The notes beneath the pieces are model-generated. The model was not told the DNA's origin. It made no database searches and saw only the letters and a list, made by a program, of their open reading frames with translations. From Acidobacteriaceae bacterium (GTDB taxonomy: Bacteria > Acidobacteriota > Terriglobia > Terriglobales > Acidobacteriaceae), in the NCBI GenBank assembly GCA_003134855.1, contig PLCS01000014.1:248338-312337 (forward strand): a stretch of 64,000 bases of DNA, read 5' to 3'. Both the position numbers and the translations under genes were made by a program. Each line of letters starts with the position of its first letter. Position 1 is the stretch's first letter. Below, in pieces: positions 54,754 through 64,000 of the stretch.

Positions 54754-56658
54754 CTAAAATCCATCTCTGTTCTCTAGTCCTTGTTCACCGTTCTCTAGTT
54801 CCCAATCCCTGGTCCCTGATCCCTGCCCATCCGGCGCGTCCATGAACTGCAGTTGATAGAGCCGCTGATAGGTGGGCGAGGTGGTCAGCAGCTCTTCATG
54901 CGGGCCGATGGCGGTGATGCGCCCGTCTTCCAAAACCGCGATGCGGTTAGCGCGGCGAATCGTGCTCAGGCGATGGGCGATGACCAGCGCGGTGCGGCCC
55001 TGCATCAGATTAGCCAGCGCCGCCTGCACCAGCGATTCACTCTCCGCGTCGAGCGACGAGGTCGCCTCGTCCAAAATCAGCACTGGCGCATTCTTCAAGA
55101 TAGCCCGCGCGATGGCCAGCCGCTGCCTCTCACCGCCGCTGAGCCGGAAGCCCTTCTCGCCGATTACCGTATCGTAGCCTTGCGGCATTTGAAGAATAAA
55201 GTCATGGGCCAGTGCGTTGCGCGCGGCCTCTTCCACATGGTCGAGGTGAATCTCCGGCTGGCCGTAGGCGATGTTGTTGCGCACCGTGTCGTTGAAGAGA
55301 ATCGTCTCTTGCGTGACCTGGGCAACCTGGCGGCGCAGCGAGCCCAATGTGAGGTCGCGCAGGTCGCGGCCGTCAATGAGAATGCGGCCGCTGGTCACGT
55401 CGAAGAAGCGCGGAATCAGGTTGGCCAGCGTGGTCTTGCCTGCGCCGCTGGGGCCGACCAGCGCCAGCACCTCGCCGGTGCGCAACTCAAGATCGACGTT
55501 ATGCAAAATCTGGTGTTCACCCTCTTCGGTCGAGTAAGAAAATCCCACATTCTCAAAGCGAACGGACTCTCGAAAAGGACGCATTGCAGTGGCGTGTGGA
55601 CGCTCCTTCACGTCGTCCTCGGCGTCGAAGAAGCCGAAGATCGAAATGGAAGCGCCCATCGCCTGCTGGAAGCTGTTGTAGAAGAAGGCGAACTTGCGCA
55701 CCGGGTCATAGAGCTTGAAGAGCAGAATGATGAATGCGCCGAAGAGCCCCATGGTCATGCGCCCATGAAGGATTTCATTGCGCCCGATCCACAGCATCAT
55801 CGCAATAGCGATGGCTCCGATGGAGTCCATCAATGGCGAGCTGATGGACTGAATACGGACGCTGCGCAAGTTGGCGCGAAAGAGGCGCGAGGCGGCTTTT
55901 TTGAAGCGCAAAACCTCCCACCGTTCAGTGTTGAAGGCCTTGACAATGCGGTTGCCGGTCACCGTTTCATGCAGAATGTTCTGAATTTCAGCCAGCTTGT
56001 CCTGCCCGGTGCGCGTGCGGACGCGGACCGCGCGTCCAATCCTGCGCGCTGAAGTAGCCACGACGGGGACAAAAAGCAACAGCGCCCAACTTAGTTGTCC
56101 GCCCAGGCGAATGACAAAGGCCAGGCCGACAACAAAGGTAAAGAACTGCTGAAGAAAATCGCTGATGACAGAGCTGAGCGCAACTTGCACGCGGTCCACG
56201 TCGTTGATGAGCGTGGAAAGGATCGTCCCTGTAGCGTGCTTATGAAAAAAACTGGACGAACGCCGCAGCGTAGTCTCATAGAGATGATTGCGCAGGTCGG
56301 TGATGGTGCCGAAGCCGGCATAATTCACCAGGTAGGTGCCGGTGTAATCGCACAATCCCTTGAGCACGGTGGCTACAATCAAAGCAAAGGCCACTACGCT
56401 CCATGCATTATGGATATGCATGAAATGGGGAATCAAGAGCCTCAGGTCAAAGTGCCCAAAGTGCCATTGGCTCCTGGGAAGGCCAATCGCAATGGGGCCT
56501 TCGGGCGCGTCCGGTCTCAGAACCTGGTCGAAGATGGGCTGGAAGAGGAGAACGCGGAAGGTGTCAAGCGCGCCCACCAAGGCCAGCAGCAGCACTCCCG
56601 GCAGCCATTGGAACCAGTAGGGAAGCCCATAGCGCAGAAGGCGCAGAAATCTTTTCAT
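54754..56658 (-). CDS. ABC transporter, fused permease/ATPase (MsbA-like exporter)
   Basis: A 634-residue half-transporter. Six membrane helices lie in about residues 10-310, followed by the ATPase domain: Walker A GPSGAGKTT, signature LSGGERQR, Walker B LILDEATSSLD. The most likely job is lipid or lipopolysaccharide export, by family. The last 20 or so residues, GTRDWELENGEQGLENRD, are not part of the conserved fold; they are the translation of the ctgatccctg/ctctgttctct repeat at 54765-54830. The start at 56658 puts the first helix at the N-terminus. Confidence 0.9.
   Translation of the reverse strand: MKRFLRLLRYGLPYWFQWLPGVLLLALVGALDTFRVLLFQPIFDQVLRPDAPEGPIAIGLPRSQWHFGHFDLRLLIPHFMHIHNAWSVVAFALIVATVLKGLCDYTGTYLVNYAGFGTITDLRNHLYETTLRRSSSFFHKHATGTILSTLINDVDRVQVALSSVISDFLQQFFTFVVGLAFVIRLGGQLSWALLLFVPVVATSARRIGRAVRVRTRTGQDKLAEIQNILHETVTGNRIVKAFNTERWEVLRFKKAASRLFRANLRSVRIQSISSPLMDSIGAIAIAMMLWIGRNEILHGRMTMGLFGAFIILLFKLYDPVRKFAFFYNSFQQAMGASISIFGFFDAEDDVKERPHATAMRPFRESVRFENVGFSYSTEEGEHQILHNVDLELRTGEVLALVGPSGAGKTTLANLIPRFFDVTSGRILIDGRDLRDLTLGSLRRQVAQVTQETILFNDTVRNNIAYGQPEIHLDHVEEAARNALAHDFILQMPQGYDTVIGEKGFRLSGGERQRLAIARAILKNAPVLILDEATSSLDAESESLVQAALANLMQGRTALVIAHRLSTIRRANRIAVLEDGRITAIGPHEELLTTSPTYQRLYQLQFMDAPDGQGSGTRDWELENGEQGLENRDGF
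54765..54830. repeat. Repeat read as the C-terminal tail of the ABC exporter
   Basis: ctctgttctctagtcc...gttctctagttcccaatccctggtccctgatccctg, a tandem of 6-9 base words. On the minus strand it is translated as the last residues of the ABC exporter. Confidence 0.6.
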
Positions 56659-56869
56659 GCCGGTCTGACCGCCTGACGGACGCAAGAGTCCATCCCCGCA
56701 TTATATCCGCTGACCGTCTTTGATCTCGACGCGGCAACGCACACCGCCAGGGCTTGAGCGGCAGATGGCGGAGCCTAGCCAGAATCTCCGCTCCCGGAAG
56801 ATTTAGAATGGAGACAATCGACAGAATCTCTTGCGCCGGCTTGCCGGCCGGAAGGCACGCGTCATTCCT

Positions 56870-58663
56870 ATGCATCGCTGGTCAAAACTCTTTATTCCCA
56901 CCCTTCGCGAGGCCCCGGCAGACGCCGAAGTGGCCAGCCACCGCTTCCTCATTCGCTCCGGCTACATTCGCCAATTGGGCGCGGGCATCTACAACTATCT
57001 CTTTCTCGGGCAGCGCGCGATCAACAAGATTATCGGCATTGTGCGCGAGGAGATGGACCAGATCGGCCAGGAGTTTTATCTGCCGGCGCTGCTGCCCAAA
57101 GAGCCGTGGGAGCAAAGCGGCCGCTGGACAACCATGGGCGACAATATGTTCCGCCTCAAGGATCGCAAGGGCGCGGAACTTTGCCTGGGCATGACCCACG
57201 AAGAGATCATGACCACCATCGCCAAAAATGAATTGCGCAGCTACAAGCAATTGCCGCAGATCTGGTACCAGATACAGACCAAATTCCGCGACGAACCGCG
57301 CCCCAAATCGGGCCTCCTGCGGGTACGCCAGTTCACCATGAAGGACGCCTACTCCTTCGACATCGACAAGGCCGGCCTGGACAAGAGCTTCGATCTGCAT
57401 GACGCGGTTTATCGGAAGATTTTCACTCGATGCGGTCTGAAGTTTGTCGCCGTAGAGGCTGACTCGGGTTCGATGGGCGGCTCGCAGTCGCAGGAGTTCA
57501 TGGTTTACACCGACGCCGGCGAGGATCTGATCGCGAGCTGTCCCGTCTGCGGCTACGCGGCGAATACCGAGAAGGCAACTTCGCGCCTCGAACCCATCGC
57601 CGAGATGGAACCAACCGGCGACGGCACGCCGGAGCTGGTCTTCACGCCGGGCTGCGGAGCAATTGCCGATGTGGCCGCGTTCTTCAAGATTTCACCGGCC
57701 TCCGACATCAAGTGCGTCGCCTACATGGCGCTCAAGCGCGGCGCTGCGGGCATACCAGATTCATGGCATGGGGTCGCTGCCTTTCTGCGCGGCGACCATC
57801 AGGTGAACGAGACCAAACTGCTGGGCTCGACAGGCGCTGCGGAGTTGCGCACCATGCAGGCCGAGGAGTTGAAGCAATACTTCAACGGCCCCGCGGGCTT
57901 TCTCGGACCTGTTGGAGTCACACCCGGCGCCAAGCCGCTCGAAAACGGTCTCACGGTGATCGTGGATAGCTCGCTCGAAGGCCGCAAGAACATGGTCTGC
58001 GGCGCTAACAAGCTCGACTACCACTTGCGCAATGTCACGCCGGGCCGCGATTTTTCCTGGACGATTGCCGCCGATATTCGCACCGTCAACGAAAGTGAAT
58101 CCTGCCCCAAGGATAATTGCACCGGCAAGCTGCAAGTCGGCAAAGCGGTCGAGATCGGCCACATCTTCAAGCTCGGCTATAAATACTCCGAGTCGATGGG
58201 CGCGCGCGTACTCGATCCTAACGGCAAGGAAGTCACGCCGATCATGGGCAGCTACGGCATCGGTATCGAGCGCATTTTGACCGCGGCCGTCGAGCAGTCG
58301 AATGACAAGAACGGCTTCTGGCTGCCAGCTTCAATTGCGCCCTTTACAGTCGTTGTCACGGTAACCAACATGACCGATGCGCTGCTCAAAGAGACCGGAG
58401 AAACGCTGGCCGCGGAGCTGGAAGCGGCGGGCCTTGACGTACTCCTTGATGACAGAGACGAGCGCGCCGGCGTCAAATTCAAGGACGCGGATTTGATCGG
58501 CATTCCGTACCGCATCAACGTCGGTAAGAAGACCGCCGAAGGCAAGGTCGAATTGGTAACTCGTGCGACTTCAACCAGCGTCGATGTTGCGTTGAGCGAA
58601 GTGGTTGCGCTGGTCAAGGAGCGTGTCGAGGAGGACGCGCTTCTGTTGGCGATCGGAGCGTAA
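56870..58663 (+). CDS. proS: Prolyl-tRNA synthetase
   Basis: A 597-residue class II aminoacyl-tRNA synthetase of the bacterial type. Motif 2/3 features: [25 protein letters not shown] and [13 protein letters not shown]. Between motifs 2 and 3 (about residues 225-390) lies the editing-type insertion with FFNGPAG-like sequence ([13 protein letters not shown]), as in standard ProRS. The anticodon-binding domain ends the protein. The ATG at 56870 is used; the frame from 56831 has no ribosome site. Confidence 0.95.
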   Translation: MHRWSKLFIPTLREAPADAEVASHRFLIRSGYIRQLGAGIYNYLFLGQRAINKIIGIVREEMDQIGQEFYLPALLPKEPWEQSGRWTTMGDNMFRLKDRKGAELCLGMTHEEIMTTIAKNELRSYKQLPQIWYQIQTKFRDEPRPKSGLLRVRQFTMKDAYSFDIDKAGLDKSFDLHDAVYRKIFTRCGLKFVAVEADSGSMGGSQSQEFMVYTDAGEDLIASCPVCGYAANTEKATSRLEPIAEMEPTGDGTPELVFTPGCGAIADVAAFFKISPASDIKCVAYMALKRGAAGIPDSWHGVAAFLRGDHQVNETKLLGSTGAAELRTMQAEELKQYFNGPAGFLGPVGVTPGAKPLENGLTVIVDSSLEGRKNMVCGANKLDYHLRNVTPGRDFSWTIAADIRTVNESESCPKDNCTGKLQVGKAVEIGHIFKLGYKYSESMGARVLDPNGKEVTPIMGSYGIGIERILTAAVEQSNDKNGFWLPASIAPFTVVVTVTNMTDALLKETGETLAAELEAAGLDVLLDDRDERAGVKFKDADLIGIPYRINVGKKTAEGKVELVTRATSTSVDVALSEVVALVKERVEEDALLLAIGA

Positions 58664-58667
58664 AGGC

Positions 58668-58706
58668 AGCTGTCCACTGATCACTGTCCACTTTTCACTG
58701 TGCTGA
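58668..58706. repeat. Short ctgtccactgatcactg repeats
   Basis: ctgtccactgatcactgtccacttttcactg in the short spacer between proS and the PBP gene. Same repeat class as at 3.9, 53.6 and other spacers. Confidence 0.5.
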
Positions 58707-58716
58707 AGGAGCGGCA

Positions 58717-61119
58717 ATGGCGTTGAAGATTCGGTTTCTCATGCCCACGGGAAATCATCCCTGGGCGTCGCTGCTGTTGCGCGTGGGACTGCTCGGGTTT
58801 GTGGCCGCTGATCTGCTGTTTTTGGCTGTCTTCGGCTATTATTACGTCGTCTATCAGCACGTTGTGGACGACCGCCTGAAGCAGCCTATCTTTGCCAACA
58901 CCGCCAAGATCTTTGCCGCGCCGCGCGAGGTGCGCCCCGGCCAGAAGCTCTCCATCCGCCTGCTCGCCGAGGAACTGCGCCAAGCCGGCTACACGACCGA
59001 CGGCGCCTCGCAGACCTCAGAATTGGGAACCTACAAACAGGGCGTGCAGACCATCACCGTGCGCCCCGGTCCGCAGTCCTTTCATGCGCAGGACAGCGCC
59101 GCGATCCGCATCAGCGCGGGCCAGGTTGCATCGATCTCCGACGACCACGGCCAGGCGCTGTCGAGTTATGAGCTGGAGCCACTGCTGATTACCGGACTCA
59201 GCGAGGACGCCAACCGCACCAAGCGCCGCTTGCTTACTTATGACGAGATTCCGCAGACTCTGATCAACGCGGTAGTGGCCATCGAAGACCGCCGCTTCTT
59301 CGAGCACAGCGGCGTCAATTACTGGCGGCTGGTGGACGCCGTCTTCCGCGACGTGATCTCAGGCCGTAAGCAGCAGGGCGGCTCCACGCTGACCATGCAG
59401 TTGGCAAAAAACTTCTTTCTCTCCCCAGAGAAGCGATTCAAGCGCAAGCTCATTGAGATCGTCATCACCTTTCAGCTTGAGCACCGCTTCAACAAGCAGC
59501 AGATCTTCGAGATGTATGCCAACGAGATCAACCTAGGCCAGCGCGGCAGCTTCTCTATCGACGGCTTCGGCGAGGCTTCGCAGACTTACTTCGGCAAGGA
59601 CGTGAGTAAGCTCGATCTGGCCGAGTGCGCGATGCTGGCCGGCATCATTCAGCGCCCCAGCTACTTCAATCCCTTCCGCCATCCTCATCAGGTTATTGAG
59701 CGTCGCAACCTGGTGCTGGACTCAATGGTCGAGACGGGAACTATCACAAAGGACCAGGCCGAAGCAGCCAAGGCCGAGCCGCTGAAGCTGACCGAGCAGA
59801 GCGTGGACGCCAACGAGGCACCCTACTTCGTGGACCTGGTGCATGACCAATTGACGCAGAAGCTGGGCGAGCGCGACTTCAACCACGAAGGCCTGCGCAT
59901 CTATACCTCGCTCGATCCTGAACTGCAACGGGTTGCAACGGAAGCGGTTGAATCCACCGTTCACGTGATCGACGCGCAGGTGGACAGGCTGCACGCGCGC
60001 CAGAAGAAGCGCGGCGAAGCCTACATCTATCCGCAGGTGGCGCTGATAGCGCTGAATCCGCATACCGGCCAGGTGCTGGCGCTGGTTGGGGGGCGCAGCT
60101 ACGGCAACTCGCAGTTGAATCACGCGATGGCCAAGCGGCCCACGGGATCCATCTTCAAGCCCTTCGTCTATGCCACGGCCTTTACCACCGCCGTCGAAGG
60201 CACCATGCTGCCGGGACAAACCAAGCTCTTCTCGCCGTTGACCATGTTGAAGGACGAGCAGACCACCTACGGCGAAGGCACGCCATACGCCTACACGCCG
60301 AAGAACTTTGGGGGCGATTATCACGAACAGGTGACCGCCCGCTATGCGCTGATGCGCTCGCTCAATAACGCCACCATCGGCCTGGCCTCACTGGTCGGCT
60401 TCGACCGCGTCGCCCACTTGGCTCGCGAAGCCGGCATCAAGAACGTGCAGGCAACCCCCTCCATGGCCATCGGCTCCTATGACGCCACGCCGCTCGACAT
60501 GGCCGGCGCATACACCACCTTCGCCAACGGCGGTATTCACCTTGAGCCCTGGATGCTGGCCAGCGTCCGCACCCCCAACGGCGACGTCATCAACGACTAT
60601 CTGCCCGACTCCAAACAGGTTCTCGACCCGCGCGCCGCCTACCTCACCGTCAGCATGCTGGAGAACGTGCTGCACAGCGACGTGACTGGCTCCGGAACCG
60701 GCGCCGGTGTGCGCAACATGGGATTCCATGCGCCCGCCGCCGGCAAGACCGGCACCGACCACGACGCCTGGTTCGCCGGCTTCACCACCAATCTGCTCTG
60801 CATAGTCTGGGTCGGAAACGACGACTACACCGATATCAAGCTCGAGGGCGCTCAGGCCGCTGCGCCCATCTGGGCCGAGTTCATGAAGCGCGCCGTCCTA
60901 CTGCCGCAGTACTCCGACACCAACGAATTCAGTGCTCCAGGTGGCGTAGAAGAGGTCTCGATAGACAGCGTCAGCAACCTGCTCAGCGACGCCTCCTGCC
61001 CGGCCAGCATCAATGTGGCCTTTCTCGCCGGCACCGCGCCCACCGAGACCTGCGACCACCCCGCCGAGCATCGCAACCTGCTGCAAAAAATCTTCGGCCT
61101 GGGCAAGAATAGTAATTAA
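58717..61119 (+). CDS. Class A penicillin-binding protein (bifunctional)
   Basis: An 800-residue peptidoglycan synthase. One membrane helix at about residues 25-45, then a UB2H-like region (about 60-95, PREVRPGQKLSIRLLAEELRQ). The transglycosylase domain shows the catalytic Glu190 in EDRRFFEHSG and QGGSTLTMQLAKN. The transpeptidase domain has SIFK (Ser478, Lys481), SLN (Ser548) and KTG (677-679). This resembles PBP1B more than PBP1A. It makes and cross-links glycan strands in the periplasm. Confidence 0.95.
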   Translation: MALKIRFLMPTGNHPWASLLLRVGLLGFVAADLLFLAVFGYYYVVYQHVVDDRLKQPIFANTAKIFAAPREVRPGQKLSIRLLAEELRQAGYTTDGASQTSELGTYKQGVQTITVRPGPQSFHAQDSAAIRISAGQVASISDDHGQALSSYELEPLLITGLSEDANRTKRRLLTYDEIPQTLINAVVAIEDRRFFEHSGVNYWRLVDAVFRDVISGRKQQGGSTLTMQLAKNFFLSPEKRFKRKLIEIVITFQLEHRFNKQQIFEMYANEINLGQRGSFSIDGFGEASQTYFGKDVSKLDLAECAMLAGIIQRPSYFNPFRHPHQVIERRNLVLDSMVETGTITKDQAEAAKAEPLKLTEQSVDANEAPYFVDLVHDQLTQKLGERDFNHEGLRIYTSLDPELQRVATEAVESTVHVIDAQVDRLHARQKKRGEAYIYPQVALIALNPHTGQVLALVGGRSYGNSQLNHAMAKRPTGSIFKPFVYATAFTTAVEGTMLPGQTKLFSPLTMLKDEQTTYGEGTPYAYTPKNFGGDYHEQVTARYALMRSLNNATIGLASLVGFDRVAHLAREAGIKNVQATPSMAIGSYDATPLDMAGAYTTFANGGIHLEPWMLASVRTPNGDVINDYLPDSKQVLDPRAAYLTVSMLENVLHSDVTGSGTGAGVRNMGFHAPAAGKTGTDHDAWFAGFTTNLLCIVWVGNDDYTDIKLEGAQAAAPIWAEFMKRAVLLPQYSDTNEFSAPGGVEEVSIDSVSNLLSDASCPASINVAFLAGTAPTETCDHPAEHRNLLQKIFGLGKNSN

Positions 61120-61157
61120 CAGTTCGGCCGCAACAGATCGCGCCCCCTCAGATCTAT

Positions 61158-61271
61158 CATCCTGACCAGAGCGCAACTGAGACGAAGGACCTGTTGTTGT
61201 TCTTCTCTCGGCCGACGCACAGCTCCGTGCCCCATTCTTGTTGCGTTTTTTGCGAAAAGGGTGGGAGACCA
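61158..61271 (-). repeat. Long copy of the composite interspersed repeat
   Basis: On the minus strand it reads ggtctcccaccctttt, then about 45 bases with gtgcc/ggggcac and cgcaaaaaacgcaa, then caggtccttcg and tcaggatgat. The end pieces match those at 50792-50864 in the same order and orientation, with a longer middle. Confidence 0.65.
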
Positions 61272-61301
61272 GCACATTCATCCAACATCCTCCCAAGACA
61301 C

Positions 61302-61330
61302 TTACAAAACCCGGAAAAATGTTCTATAGT
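61302..61330 (+). promoter_or_regulatory. Sigma-70-like promoter of the M2 peptidase gene
   Basis: TTACAA (61302-61307) and TATAGT (61325-61330) with a 17-base spacer. The start of transcription would be near 61337, only a few bases before the ATG at 61340, so the mRNA may be nearly leaderless. Confidence 0.5.
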
Positions 61331-61339
61331 TCCTTTGCC

Positions 61340-63196
61340 ATGAAAATCAGAATCCGCACTATTCTTTCGATCCTGCCTGCGCTTGCCGGCCTGCTTCTGT
61401 TCGTCCCCACCGCTCCGGCGCAAACGGCGCCCGCCGCCCAGCCCTCCGTAGCCGACGCTCTGGCCTTCATCGCAAGCGCGGAGAAGGAACTGGGCGATAT
61501 GAGCGTGGGCGCCAACCGCGCCCAGTGGGTCGAGGAGACCTACATCACAGACGACACCATCGCCTTGGTGGCCGAGGCCAACGACCGGCTCATCGCCCGC
61601 GAGACCGCGCTGATCTACGAGGCGCGCAATTTCGACGGCCTTCCGCTGCCGCCTGATGCGGCGCGCAAGCTGCTGCTGCTCAAATTGGGTATTGGACTGC
61701 CCGCGCCGCAAAACCCAGCGCTACGCGCTGAAACCACGCAGAAGGCCGCCCAGCTCGACGCCGCCTATGGCCGCGGAAAGTACTGCCCCGACAGCAATCC
61801 CGACCACTGCCTCGGCATCGACGAACTCGAACCCCGGATGGCCCAGAGCCGCGATCCCAAGGAGTTGGCGGCCCTGTGGGCGGGCTGGCACGCCGTCGGC
61901 AAGCCGATGCGCGGCGATTATGCGCGCCTGGCCGAGCTGAGCAATCAGGGCGCGCGCGAACTGGGCTATGCCGATACCGGCGCGCTCTGGCGCTCGCAGT
62001 ACGACATGACTCCGGAGGAGTTTCAGGCCGAGATCGAGCGGCTGTGGAAGCAGGTCGAACCGCTCTATCGCGAGCTGCACACCTACGTCCGCCGCAAGCT
62101 GATCGAGAAATACGGCGACGACGCCCGCCGCCCCGACGGCATGATCCCCGGACATTTACTTGGAAATATGTGGGCGCAGGAGTGGGGCAACATCTACGAC
62201 GTGGTCGCGCCGCCCTCCGGCCCGATGCCCTACGACCTGGGCGCGATCCTCAAGGCCCGCAACACCGATCCGCAGCAACTGGTCCGCTACGGCGAAGGTT
62301 TTTACAAGTCGCTGGGCTTCGATCCGCTGCCCGAAACCTTTTGGAAGCGTTCGATGCTCGCTCATCCCCGCGACCGCGATGTGGTCTGCCACGCCAGCGC
62401 ATGGGATGTGGACAATCAGCGCGACGTGCGCATCAAGGCCTGCTTCCAGCCTACCGCCGACGACTTTGTCACCGTGCATCACGAGCTGGGCCACAACTAT
62501 TACCAGATGGCCTATCGCAATCAGCCCTACTTCTTCCAGAACGGCGCAAACGACGGCTTCCACGAGGCCATTGGCGACTCCATCGCGCTCAACGTCACTC
62601 CTGTTTACCTGAATAAACTAGGTCTGATCAACGAAGTTCCGCCCGAAAGCGCGGATATTCCGCTGCTGCTGCACACCGCGCTCGACAAGATCGCCTTCCT
62701 GCCCTTCGGCTTGCTTATCGACAAATGGCGCTGGCAGGTTTACTCCGGCCAGACCACGCCGGAGCACTACAACAGCGCCTGGTGGGCCTTGCGCGAAAAG
62801 TATCAAGGCATCGCCCCGCCGATCGCGCGCACGGAGGCCGATTTCGACCCCGGCGCAAAGTACCACATCCCCGGCAACGTCCCCTATATGCGCTACTTCC
62901 TCGCCCGCGTCTACCAGTTCCAGTTTTATCGCGCCATGTGCCAGGCCGCCGGCTACAAAGGGCCGCTGAATCGCTGCTCGGTCTACGGCTCCAAGGAAGC
63001 TGGCGCGCGCCTCAATGCAATGCTCGCAATGGGCCAATCCAAGCCCTGGCCCGAAGCGCTCAAAGTGATGACCGGCAGCGACAAGGCCGACGCCAGCGCC
63101 ATCGTCGAATACTTTCAGCCATTACTCGACTGGCTCAAAGAGCAGAACAAGGGCGAAAAAGAAGACTGGACACTGCCGGCGGACCCGCTGAAGTAG
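61340..63196 (+). CDS. M2 family peptidyl-dipeptidase (ACE-like)
   Basis: A 618-residue secreted zinc peptidase. A signal peptide covers about residues 1-29 (ending APAQ). The zinc motif HHELGH has the ligands His381 and His385 with catalytic Glu382, and the third ligand is Glu409 in GFHEAIGD, exactly 24 residues on. It removes dipeptides from peptide C-termini and is likely periplasmic. The ATG at 61340 follows a promoter at once; the longer frame to 61238 is not needed. Confidence 0.92.
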   Translation: MKIRIRTILSILPALAGLLLFVPTAPAQTAPAAQPSVADALAFIASAEKELGDMSVGANRAQWVEETYITDDTIALVAEANDRLIARETALIYEARNFDGLPLPPDAARKLLLLKLGIGLPAPQNPALRAETTQKAAQLDAAYGRGKYCPDSNPDHCLGIDELEPRMAQSRDPKELAALWAGWHAVGKPMRGDYARLAELSNQGARELGYADTGALWRSQYDMTPEEFQAEIERLWKQVEPLYRELHTYVRRKLIEKYGDDARRPDGMIPGHLLGNMWAQEWGNIYDVVAPPSGPMPYDLGAILKARNTDPQQLVRYGEGFYKSLGFDPLPETFWKRSMLAHPRDRDVVCHASAWDVDNQRDVRIKACFQPTADDFVTVHHELGHNYYQMAYRNQPYFFQNGANDGFHEAIGDSIALNVTPVYLNKLGLINEVPPESADIPLLLHTALDKIAFLPFGLLIDKWRWQVYSGQTTPEHYNSAWWALREKYQGIAPPIARTEADFDPGAKYHIPGNVPYMRYFLARVYQFQFYRAMCQAAGYKGPLNRCSVYGSKEAGARLNAMLAMGQSKPWPEALKVMTGSDKADASAIVEYFQPLLDWLKEQNKGEKEDWTLPADPLK

Positions 63197-63244
63197 CGCG
63201 CTATATTGGAAATAACAGAGAGATTGCTCTGTTTTATGCGTAGT

Positions 63245-64000
63245 TCAGCCGGCGCGTTCCACCTGGTAGTAGAAGGGCGGACCCTGCTCCTGCGCCAGCG
63301 TCTTGATGGTGCGTAAAAAGGCCCGGGCAGCATAGGAAAGCGTCGTCTGCCGCCGATGGACCAGCCGCAGGATGCGCCGGGCCTCCAGATCCTTCACGGG
63401 AATGCGCACCAGGTCGCCGCTCTTCAGCTCCTGGGCCACGGTCAGATGGGGAATGAGCGCCACGCCGTTGCCCATGGCCACAAAGCGCTTGATGGCCTCG
63501 ATGGTGGGCAGCTCGATGCCCATATTCAGCGGCGTGCGGTGGCGTTGAAAAGCCTCGATCACTTTGCGCCGCAGCGGCGAAGCGACGTTGTGGGCGATGA
63601 AGGTCTCTTCGCCCAACTGACTAATCGTGACGCGTTTCGCCCCGGCCAGCGGATGCATGGGGCTGACAACAAAAGCCAGGGTGTCAGCGTATACGGCGAT
63701 CGAGCGGAAGTGCGCCGGATCGGGGCGAAAGGAGAGCATGCCCAGCTCGAAGGTGCGCAGATTCAACTCGTCGGGGATGCGCGAGGCCAGCATGCGGTGC
63801 ACGGCAACGGTGATGTGGGGAAACTCGCGCCGGTAGCGGTCGATGGCGGGCAGCAGATACATGCAGGTGTACTCGTTGGCGGCCATTTGCAGGCGTCCGC
63901 TCTCCAGGCTCTTCAACTCGCCTAAAGCACTGGTCGCTTCGCGGCGCAGGGCCAGCAGTCGCAGCGCATAGTCGCGCAACAGCACTCCAGATGCGGTCAG
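63245..64000 (-). CDS. LysR-type regulator, N-terminus outside the window
   Basis: The frame is open to the right edge. The effector-binding domain of a LysR-type regulator is present: LLALRREATSALGELKSLESGRL, MAANEYTCMYLLPAIDRYRREFP, and FVAMGNGVALIPHLTVAQELKSGDLVRIPV. The HTH would lie upstream of 64000 and cannot be seen; the piece at the edge reads LTASGVLLRDYALRL, as expected at the end of the linker helix. It is convergent with the M2 peptidase gene. The inducer is unknown. Confidence 0.88.
   Translation of the reverse strand: MTASGVLLRDYALRLLALRREATSALGELKSLESGRLQMAANEYTCMYLLPAIDRYRREFPHITVAVHRMLASRIPDELNLRTFELGMLSFRPDPAHFRSIAVYADTLAFVVSPMHPLAGAKRVTISQLGEETFIAHNVASPLRRKVIEAFQRHRTPLNMGIELPTIEAIKRFVAMGNGVALIPHLTVAQELKSGDLVRIPVKDLEARRILRLVHRRQTTLSYAARAFLRTIKTLAQEQGPPFYYQVERAG

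Overview
The window is chromosomal, GC-rich bacterial DNA, most like an Acidobacteriota genome of the Terriglobia type. The reasons are indirect: a double-membrane gene set (AsmA-like protein, MsbA-like ABC exporter, bifunctional penicillin-binding protein), a rhamnose-containing surface polysaccharide locus, many secreted proteins of unknown family, and intergenic spacers filled with several families of short interspersed repeats. No rRNA or tRNA gene, insertion sequence, prophage or CRISPR array was recognised. The taxonomic call is an inference.

Layout. 1-8.4 kb: 3' part of hemW, then a minus-strand block of rnc, two lepB paralogues and an AsmA-like gene, and a secreted TPR-like protein. 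8.5-17.8 kb: gnd, a small HTH protein with a DUF4177-like partner, an exported Rid protein, an M24 peptidase with accB and accC, an unrecognised membrane protein/hydrolase pair, a DinB protein and thiE. 17.9-28.4 kb: two APC permeases, murB, a large minus-strand REase-STAND NTPase of defence type, thrC-thrB and trxA. 28.4-36.7 kb: deoC-lexA, two orphan regulators, small metabolic genes, an exported superoxide dismutase and an AbrB-type antitoxin. 37-50 kb: ispG, an SDR with two glycosyltransferases, ppgK, and the rfbBACD-wzx-wzy-glycosyltransferase operon. 50-64 kb: the conserved yicC-gmk-rpoZ-coaBC-udg block, an MsbA-like exporter, proS, a class A PBP, an M2 peptidase and a truncated LysR regulator at the edge.

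How genes work together. accB and accC supply two parts of acetyl-CoA carboxylase. thrC and thrB are translationally coupled and make threonine. rfbB, rfbA, rfbC and rfbD overlap by ATGA junctions and make dTDP-rhamnose, which the adjacent glycosyltransferases, flippase and polymerase can use. The polyphosphate glucokinase divergent from rfbB could feed glucose 6-phosphate toward that pathway. coaBC, gmk, rpoZ and yicC form a housekeeping run.

Most notable are: the single-gene REase-STAND NTPase between murB and thrC; a composite interspersed repeat present in at least two places, one of them read in frame inside a uracil-DNA glycosylase; a second repeat family (ctgatccctg/ctgttcactg) that forms the C-terminal tail of the ABC exporter; the unrecognised membrane protein/hydrolase pair; an exported Rid protein lacking the usual catalytic arginine; and an NtrC-like protein with a decayed receiver and no DNA-binding domain.
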